64,000 nt of DNA, from assembly GCA_006937955.1 (NCBI GenBank), contig SSNP01000121.1, positions 668,722-732,721 on the forward strand, given 5' to 3'. The first letter of the stretch is position 1, and each line of letters opens with the position of its first letter. This document shows positions 12,501 through 22,760 of this stretch, one piece after another. The notes beneath the pieces are model-generated. The model had not been told where the DNA came from, ran no database searches, and saw only the letters and a list, made by a program, of their open reading frames with translations. Made by a program: the position numbers and the translations under genes. The stretch is from Pachypanchax playfairii. Taxonomy: Eukaryota > Chordata > Actinopteri > Cyprinodontiformes > Aplocheilidae.

Positions 12501-15500
12501 CGACCCCCGTCTCACAGCTAATCATATTTGCTCCTGAAACCATTTGTGACAGTAATTATCGAGAAATGCTGCGGGTTTCTATCATGCTGCACTAATGTCG
12601 GGCCCTTTGTGCCGCTACAGTAATGACTCTGCTCCTAAGTTCAAAGGTCAACCAATCAATAATTGGTGCTGTACGTGTTTGTGCTGGTGATATCACTCTG
12701 TGCTTGCTCAGAGTAACACAGAGGTGGCCCACAGGGTAATTGGCAATTGGATTGAACACCGTAGAGGACGTGTGGAATGTGTGCTAGTACACACAGGTTG
12801 TATTACAGATATGATAAATTGTAATAAACTGTATGTTTTAAATGTATTGCAAGCCTGTGTTGAGTTTTAACTGAGTCATAGTGGTCAACCTCCCAACAGG
12901 TACTGATCATGACCAGTAATAATTAACACAAATACTACAAAGGGATATGATTGAATATTGTTTCTTGTCTCTTGTTCTTTATGCGTTGTCTCAGATCATC
13001 TCTGCTGCCCAGACGCTGGCCCTCCACCCTTCCAGTAAGATCGCCAAGGAGAACCTGGATGTGTTCTGCGAGGCCTGGGAGTCGCAGCTCTGTGACATGG
13101 CTCTGCTGCTTAAAGAGATTAATGATGTCTTCGAAGGGAGGCGAGGTATGTTGTGACGTTAATGATAAGTCTGACCACAAAAGAGTTTAAAGTTTGTTGT
13201 GTTGATCATTCCAAAGGCATATGTTTAAACCTGCACCTTTTTTTAAATAGTGTTTACCGGTCATGTTTTAGTTGTCTTGAATCTCAAAGAGTTAAACATT
13301 GAGTCATGAACACTTTAGTGCATCAAACTAAATAATTTGCTTAATGCTTTTTCTGCACATCAACGAGCTACATCAGTTACGACTCCCAAAAATGTACCAT
13401 TGACCTTTGAGGCATAGAGTTCAGCTGATGGTTTCCCAAGTTTCCCTTTGTCTTATTGTATTATCTTTTGGCCCAAATAAATAAATGTATCTAATGAAGC
13501 AAATAATAATCATTTAGTCTTTTAAAGATTTTATTTCTTAAGCAGTTATGAAAGTAAAATGAAGCAAGGAAACACTTATTATTTCAAAATTAATCATCAT
13601 GTACCGTGGGAAGTATTTAGTAAAAGGAAAGTCATCACTGCCCTTGAACGCCCATGTATTCATTCATTCATTCATTCCACTTTTTCTCTATTTAATTGTA
13701 TTCATTGTTACATCAGCATCCTGAAGTGTCCAAGTCATGGAGAGCTACATTCAAATATATTCCTGTTCTGTTCTTGTTCTGTTGGTTTGGTAGCAGCATA
13801 GAAGTAAAAGCTTTGATGTTGGCAGGGGTCAGATCCATCCCACTGCACAGTTCTCATAAAGTTGAAACAAGGCATTGAAAAGTTTTACATACAGTTTTGG
13901 GGTCGTCTTTAACATTTTATTTTTTTAAATACTTTTCATGGGATGAGCATTCTTTTTTTCTAAAATCCATAATCAGCTAATCAGTCCCTATCTTTTCCTC
14001 AACTCTGATATGTTGCATTACTACTACTAATGAGTCCCACAACTGTTGTATTATCAGCAAATTTAATGCTACTTTGTACTGAATTTAGCTGAACAGTCAT
14101 GTGTCAGCAGAGTGAAGAGCAAAAGGACTAAGCACACATCCCTGAGGGACTCTTGTGTGCAGGGTAAATGAAACTAATGTGTAACATCAACAAAAACTTG
14201 ATTTCCTGACAAGAAGGAGCGAGATCTGAAATTAAATATTTGATTTTATTCAAATGAAATCCAAACATGCTTAATTAATCCTCTGGGGACCAAGGGTTTT
14301 TTGGAGAAATAAACCTGACTTTTTTTTTGTTTAAATGCTACTAAAACACCACCTTTCAATGCCCCATAATGTCCTATACCTTGTTTTTTTTATTTTGAAT
14401 TGAAATATCATAAACTGCTGTGTAAATAAGGCTCCTTTGCTTGAAATAAAGAGTATTAGAATAAAAAAAAAAAAAAAAAGTAGGCGAAAATTAGAATATC
14501 ACACTTTATTCAAGAAAAACCCACACTAAATTTCAATGAATAAGAAAAAACAAATTTGAGAACTGTGCGTCATGCGGAAAAGACAAAGGCTCTGATTGGA
14601 ACACCGACTTTGACACGACACTGTATCCCTTGTGAATGGGCTAGAGCGATGCCGGAACTACCGTCTGAAAGCTTGAATTCTCCCAATTTAGAGGGGGAAA
14701 AAGTAAGTTTCTATCTTTTATGGTTCGGAAGCTATGTTTGATTAAACACAACAAGGTCCCTGGCATCGTCGACGATGACGGCGTCCCCGTAGCGTTAAAG
14801 CTGGAGTGCGTAACTTCTGTAACTTCTGTCGCCCCCTAGCGGAATTTTTGCGTCATTACAACAATAAAGCTGGTGCTTCCATATGACGTAAGCCCAGCTG
14901 CCACCGCTTTATCTCTGCCGTTGTTATTCCAACCGGTATCTGTCTTAATCAAGCTTCAAATTCAGTCTGTTTACTTTACCTGGCTCTATATTTGTTTCAA
15001 TAAATATCATTTCATTGTTGAAAAAATCAAGAGAAACCAGTAAAATATAAAAATACTGGTAAAAAAAACCTTCAGAGTTCAGGTTGGATTGTTTACAGGT
15101 TTGATTGTTCACTTTAATCTACATTTAACAGTTTGGTGTTGAAATTTATTAGTCAGTTGTTGGGGCCACAATGATCTATTTGTCTTATTCAGTGAATTTT
15201 TTCAGTTTTGACACGATGCAGAATCCTGCAGTGAGCCACACTGATCTGACTGACTGAAAAACCGTTACACTGGCAAACTGACAGACACAAACTGACACAG
15301 ATAGAGACAGAATCAGCTGATCAGCTGGAACTTCGGCGCTCTGGGTTTCATCTGGTGCGCATTTTATATTTTGACAGTGTGTGTGGACCTGCGGACCACT
15401 TATGCACCCCTGAACATCAGCCAGATCTCTTCTCTCCACCGAGGAAAGCGACGCCGATACAAATTCGCGTTTGCCTTCTCCTTCGGTCACTTTCCTTCTT

Positions 15501-18500
15501 AGCCAATAGTCCCTCTGCCGAACGTCCAGGAATTTTTTTTTTTTCGTGGTAGGATCCACTTCCCGATAAGTGTCTCTCGGCTGTTTATTTGGATTCTCCG
15601 CCATGTCGACCTTCACGTTCTGCCGGCTGCTACGAGACACTGCGTTCTATTTCTTATTATTTTTCTTGTTGTGACATAAAAGACGTAATTTCATGTGCGA
15701 CAGCGCGGGAATGTCGCAGTCGACACGCAAAGTAAAAATGATATATATTGAAAAATACCGTGAGATGTTTGAGGAGCCGATCGGCTTAATCTGCATTGTG
15801 TCATCTCCTCTGATAGTGGCTTGGCTGAAACGGACATCCACGGACATGTAAAAGTTACGCACTCCAGCTTTAATCTCCAAAGGGAAATTAGATCAATATA
15901 AATATTAGATAGATTTATGGTAAAAACATTTCAAAGGTGGGTTGAAATAAAAAAAGGCTTATTCCCTCTGTATTAGTAATGTGCAATAATAGCTATGACA
16001 CATCAATTTAATCATTACGTTACCATTAAAAAGTAAACATGTTACAATTGCATGTTTTTGACATGAGAAAATCATTGTAACTTCTGTTTTTTAGGTGATA
16101 AAAGACCCTATTTGTCACTTCCAAGACCTGGGGTACGCATCACACTGTTCATGCTCATAGACGTCTTATGGATTTAGTTTTGTGATTAATAACTCTGTTT
16201 TTTTTCCCACAGAAACACTCAGCAAACATAAAGACTGCCAAAGCTGTCAAGTTGGATGCAGAGGTAGCATCCACAGCCTGCTCATCTGGCTTTCAACCCA
16301 ATTAATCGCATCACTTCTTGCAGCTTGTTCTGTCAGCAGTAAACTTATTTCTAAGAAACTTTAAAAAACTTGTTTGGGTGGTAATCTTCTGCAATTTTTG
16401 CTTAGCTGCAGTATTTGCTGTGCTTTTGCCGCCACAGGAAGCAGCATTATGTTGATTAGAGCTTTCTAAGTGTGCAAACTAGCGAAAAGATCCCCGTTTA
16501 CTCATTTGCATTTCCAGAATAACACCATTTATCCTTCAGTCTTTGGGTTTGTGTATCTCTTTACGGGTGCAGGAGCAGACCAGCATGGCCAAGTTGGGCC
16601 TGGAGCTTCGTCTGCTGTCATCAGACGTGGACTCGGAGGTGGAAAAATGGGAGGAGCAGGAACATGACATTGTGCGGCAGGGTCAGAGCCTCGCCAGTAT
16701 GGTGTACAGCATGTACCTGTTTACGAGGTAGCCTGCTGGCACAGAGTGATACACACTGTTTAGATCTAAAGCTACCTGAACAGTTGCAAATCCTATAAAC
16801 ATCATCATGAATCTCTTTAGAAGCTTAGTTTTAATGAGATTTCCAATCCTCCAGGTATTCATATTTTGTTTACAGTTTTTGTTCATTTCTATGGTTGTAA
16901 TTTGTTCTTTTGCATATTTCTGATCATATTTCTCTTCATTATGTCCATCATGGATTCCTCAGAGGAGAGGGGCTTTTGAAGACAACTCTTGATCTTTTTC
17001 ATCAGGCTGAGGTATCAGCATCCACATCTGCTCATCTCTCTCCCTCTCAATCTTCTCTTTTTAATTTATTAGAAGTTGTAGATGAATGCATGTGCTGTTT
17101 CATTTAATCAGAGTTGTACCAAGGCTGGTAGATCAGTAGGTTAGTAAATGTACTCATTTATCGATTCAATAATCCTTTGCAGATCTGACGTGACAAAGAG
17201 TTATGAATGTGCTGGAAACTTATCGAGGAAGCTTTCTGTCCATCAGAGACATGAAGTGATGAGGTTTTGTAAAGGGAGTAAATGAACTAGGATCACTGCC
17301 ATTAATGTCGAGCCATTTGGAAAATCACAGCCAGGATTTTTTCTATTTGAGATGAAAGGAGATACGAGAGAAAGGAGAATGTAAAGAGACAAAGGAAGAC
17401 GTACAGATGAAAGAAGATCTGAGAACAAAGCAAACTTTTCGATTTTGTGACAGCGCTTTAATTTTTCTTCATTGTAGAGAAACTTTACAGAACGAAATAT
17501 TCTTTGTATTTGTCTTAAAGTTTTTTGTTTTTTTATAAGGTTCTGTCTGAAGAAGGACTCCAGCTCTGTTCATCCCTCCGAACCTTTTCTTCTCAGGTAA
17601 ATTCTAAAACAAATTTTAAGCCAATACACACAGTTTTGACGTCAGTACCACAAACACATCACATTACTGTTCAAATTACAACAAAAATTGATAAAGAATT
17701 TAAAAAATAATACCCTCAAAGTTTTTTGTTGCTGCTGCTGTGATTTTAGTTGCTGAACTTTAAAGCTTTAAAAGTTTTTAGGCCAAAAATGACTGTAAAC
17801 TTTACAGAAAATCCATATTTTGTGATTTAAATGCACAGTATGTAAGAATTAAACCTTGTTTTCAAATCCAAATCCTGCAGTTCATGTAGAAAAAACCCCC
17901 ATCTGCTCTCAGCCACTCACCCCCTCCCCTCCCTGATTTTTCTGCAGGGTTGCCAGTTCTGATGTTGATCCTCGTTTAGTTTCTCTTGTATTTGTTCAAT
18001 TTTTGAGAACATCTGAATAAGGCCCTTCCATTAAAAACATTTCTTCTGAGGTTTCTGTTGAATATTTTAGCTCCACAGGTGTTCTTACCTTCATAGTGGA
18101 TGTGAAAACAGGTCAACAACTTCTCTTTCAGTTTTAATCTCTCAAACTACGCAGGTGGTGATAAAACACGAGTCCGAACGACCTGTATCTGTTTCGTCAC
18201 AACTCCTTTGTTTGTTAGTATTCGGCAGCTCCCACAGTTGAAACCACGCCTAGCATGCTGCTGGCTAAAAACTGTTAGCATAAGACATAGCAAACCGGAA
18301 GACACAACGTCTGCTGTTGCCATGCGCAGCGGGGCAGGAAACAGTATACCTTGTTCTCATAGGCTAGTTTAAAAAAAGACTGTTGTGTTTTTCTTGAAAA
18401 CGTTTCTCCTTTCATCCAAAAGTTGTCAAGTTGTTTTTATTAACCTTTTACAACATAGGCTAGTTTGTTAGCCAATCTGAGTCCAGCAAATTAGCATAAT

Positions 18501-21298
18501 GAATATTAATGAGTTGCAGCCCGAAGCCTGACGGAACCAGCCAAATTTTGACGCAGACAGATTGAAAGGTCTGTTATTCAGTGTTTCCTACTGTTTTTTA
18601 GATATAAAATGTTTCATATTACTGGTTAATACTTAAGAAATAACCACAAAGTTATGAAATTTGAGTGAACTGGCCTCTTGAAGGTCTATTTGTTCAGCAT
18701 TGAGTTTTCCTAAGTGTGTTTGAACGCCCCATCATGTGCAGCTTGGCTGCTCAGTTGAAAGGATGTGGTGGTTTCTTACTTTTTGCTGCTGGTCGTTGTG
18801 GAATTACAGCTGCTTGTGTTGAAGACACAAGCCCACAAACCAAATACAAGAGAAACTAAACGAGGATCAACATCAGAACTGGCAACCCTGCAGCAAAATC
18901 AGGGAGGGGAGGGGGTGAGTGGCTGAAAGCAGATGTTTTTTCTTCTACATGAACAGTGGGATTCGGATTTGACGACAAAGTCTAATTCTTACATACTGTA
19001 GCTTTAAGATCATCTAGTGAGTTTAGGAAAGAAGTTAGTGACAAAACAATGTAAGATAGTGACCCTATGGAAGTCCTCCCACCAACACCCCCCACCACCA
19101 CCACCACACCCTTTAACAGTTAAACATTATGCCACTGGAAATATTTCACTCTTAATCAGTAATCTAGGTGAGTTTATTACATCAGATTGTCCTGGTGGAA
19201 ATGTAAAAGTGCAACACTCATGATTCTGTTGATAAGTGCACATGCACATGTCAGAGAACCCCCCCCCCCCCCGCTGTTTGGGAAGTGCTGATGTAAAACA
19301 CACAGTATGTTGCTGCTTTTTCCACTAGAAACTAAAATACTCCCTTATTGCAGTACTTTCCTTTTTGTCAGCACCTCTACGGCTCCTTTAGCTACTTCAC
19401 ACACTGATATCTCCCTCTCTGACATGTCTGCTTCTGCCTTATAAATCATGAGTAGAGCAGGAAATTAAGGTTGTCACACACCTTTTTACCTCTCAAGAGC
19501 TCGGATTCAATAAATAAACGTAGCGTGCGCCTTCCTTCCTTCCTCTTGCTCTCAACAACCCTCTTCCCAAAGATCTCCAGGTTAAATTAAATGCCTCTTT
19601 TTGACAGTTGTTAACAACCACAATTTGTCACCACTATGTGTGTGTGTGTGTGTGTGTGCGTGTGTGTGTGTGCATGTGCATGTGTGTCTGTGGAATGTAA
19701 ATGTTCTGAATTAGGAAGAATGGTTCTGATTAATTAATGCTCCCTGATTGTTATTTGGCACCAAACATGCCTGTTTCCTTTCTCTAAGAGCCCAAAAAAA
19801 AATATTTGCACCCTCGGATTACAAAAACTAACAAGATACTTGCAGTTTTATATCCCTGTTGTCAGAAAGTGATGGATTCTGTGACTGATATTAAAGGATT
19901 AACTCAGCTGATTGACACATTTACAGTGCTGTGAAATAGTATTTGCCCCTTCCAGATTTCTTCTGTTTCTTAAATGTTTCTGATCATAAAACAGATTTTA
20001 ATATCAAACAAAGATAACATTGTTAATTATAAAATCTAGTTTTTAGATGATGATTACCCCCTCATCTATCAGCCTGGAAGGGGTTATAAAGTCATTTCTA
20101 ATGCATGGAGGCTCCAGTGAACAAAGATGAGGACTATAATCCACAGAGAAAACATGGAACGGTGATGAACCCTCATAGAAGTAACCTGGTTCTGCCAGAT
20201 GTATGTGTAGCCCCACCTCTTGTTGAGTTGGGGACACATACATCTGGAACCGCTCCATTTGAAACCGTCTATAAAAGGAAGGGACATCAGGTATAATATT
20301 TTAATCTGATTGGAGGAAGTCTTTGGCCAATCACAGTAAATCAAACTCTTGCTAATTCATTCGGGAGAAAAACACACACGTCATTACCACTAAGAAAAAC
20401 AAAACACATCTTTACCATCAAGAAATGAACAAAGTTCATACCTTTGCTTATTTTTCAATAAAGAGATCAACTCTAATTCTCCTAAAACAGATTCAATATC
20501 CGCTGTTATGCGTACATCCACTAGCAGCCATGTTTGTTTTGCTGTGTCTGCCAGGGCACTTGCTGCCAATCATACCTGAACACCCGCCCCAAAGCACAAT
20601 GATTGGTCCGATAATTTTTGGACCAAAATAGACGGTTTTGCTGGAGCGATATAAGGTGGATTTTCGTGGGTTTGGAAAACTCCAAATCTCACGAGAATCC
20701 GTCTTGCAGCTCGAGATTATCACAGAAGTGGTCGGCTGAACAAAATCACATTGATAACTCATCTAGAATGTCAGAGAAGAACCCAGAACAACATCTAAAG
20801 CTCTGCAGGTCTCACTTGTCTCATACATCTGATAAAGAAAACACAAAGACCTGTTTTAAAGTTCCCAAAAAATAAAACCTTGGGAAAATACTCTGGATTG
20901 ACCATAGGAGAGTGGAACTGTTACATTTTAAACTGCATGGTGGTGGGAGTGTGATGGTCTGTAGCGTGTTGAACTAAGTCCTGAACCATTCGCTTTAGAG
21001 GGAAGTTACTTTTCCATATATGACTGTGTTGGTTTGGGAATCATCATTTAAAAACGGCATTTTATTTTTCCTCAGTTTGTCTCCGTCTGATTTCAAAGAT
21101 TTATTTTTGGTGACTCAAAACATTGAATTGCAACAAAACAAGAATTCTGGAAGGGGGTAAATACTTTTTTGCAGCACTGTAAGCTGTAGATTAGTTTCTA
21201 ATAGATTCTATTGAGCAACTCTATTTTTATGTATTTTGTCACTTTTTGATGCTGATGTGTGTTGAGAACATTAAAAATCCAGTTCAGTAAATCTGTCA

Positions 21299-21329
<31 letters not shown>

Positions 21330-22682
21330 GCCCTGTGTCTTTCTTGCTGTTCCAGCTGCTTGATGAGGAAAAGCCATTGGTGATGACAGAAATGGAGAAA
21401 CTGGTGACACTGTGCCAGCAGCTGCAGACGGGGGCCAAGACTCCAGTACAGGGCAAGACTGCCACCTTCCAGAAGGTACACGCACTACACCTGTTTGTGT
21501 ATTTAAAGAGAACAACAAGTGACTTGTTTTTGTCCATAATTTGATTTATTTGTGCACATTAGGTCTGTGATGTTACACAAAGTGAGCAGCAGGTGCTTTT
21601 ATTACAAAGCTTTCAGTTTTAAATTGAGTCACTAATGATAAACCTTAACAACTCGTACAGAGCGAACGGTAGAGCAGCGCCGAGCTTCTTCTATTCATGT
21701 TTCCTCTGAGCTGTTAGTAAAAACAACATCCAACAAAATGTGCTTTTACTGACTGTCTGAGGGATTAATGAAGATCTAAGATATTGAAGAGTTTCTTGAT
21801 GTTAGAAAGTAGAAAGAAAGGATGAAGAATTGCTCCTCTTCAGCTGATTAATGACCCCCTGAGGGTTTGTTGGGTAGAGGGGCTGGTGGATTTTTGGTTC
21901 TAGACCCTTTCCAGCTCTTTTTTTGTTATTTAAGATCATTTAAGTTTAAACAAGTATTTGAATTTAAATGTTAATTTCTGTTTTTTATGTGTAAATTTAT
22001 ATAAATATCCAACTTGTTTTGTTTCTATCGCACAGAGTTAAAAGAGTCAAATTATTTTTGCGCTGGAGATCCATGCATGTCAACTCTCCCCAATTTTCCC
22101 GGGAGGCTCCACAAATCAGTGCCCATCCCGAAAATCTCCTGGAGCCACATTTCTCCCGATTTCTGCCATGCGTTGTTTCTGACCGGCTATTTATAGCGAT
22201 AACACCAGAAGGACTATCTTACAAGCACGGAGTACATGCTCAGACCTGCCAACCTGTACGCATTTTGCGTAGCAAGTATTCAATTTGGCATCTAAATACG
22301 CGGGTACGACTCGCCCCTCTAAACTACGCTAAAAGCTGCGCACATGTGAGTTCTGTAAAAAAAAATGCTGGAGCGTGGTGAAGAAGTTTCAGCCAGTCAT
22401 CTCAGAAAAGCAGAGAAATCAAAGTCTGCCTAACCTATAGCGTAACACCCTCGTCCCCGCCTCCCCGCTTCGTCCTGCTGCCCGCTCCTGCTCTCCATCC
22501 TCCGGTTCCCTACTCGCTGCTGTTCTGGCGTTTAGTGGTCATTTGATGTGAAATGTGTAGAAATTATTTGTTGTATAGAGTAAATATAAAGTCCAACATA
22601 TAGCCTACAGAAAAAAGAGAAAAAGGCAACGGTATATGTGTGTATATTTTTGCCTTATATATACATATATATGTCTGTCTGT

Positions 22683-22725
<43 letters not shown>

Positions 22726-22727
22726 TG

Positions 22728-22760
<33 letters not shown>

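Larger units (their letters stand above)
19924..21179 (+). mobile_element. degenerate Tc1/mariner element
   Basis: Ends CAGTGCTGTGAAATAGTATT and, inverted, CAGTGCTGCAAAAAAGTATT are flanked by TA (19922-19923 and 21180-21181), the Tc1/mariner target. Broken transposase reading is visible on the plus strand: 'NPEQHLKLCRSHLSH' near 20785 and 'KLHGGGSVMVW' near 20930, the latter a conserved Tc1 stretch. The frame is destroyed and a shorter element appears to be inserted near 20250-20650. Confidence 0.75.

Noticed and set aside
12225..12515. Open frames of repeated MDGW / HPSI residues
   Set aside because: They are translations of the (GGAT)n microsatellite on both strands.
15185..15640. 151-codon open frame on the minus strand
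   Set aside because: Lies wholly inside the family-B element; no recognisable domain, and composition fits chance.
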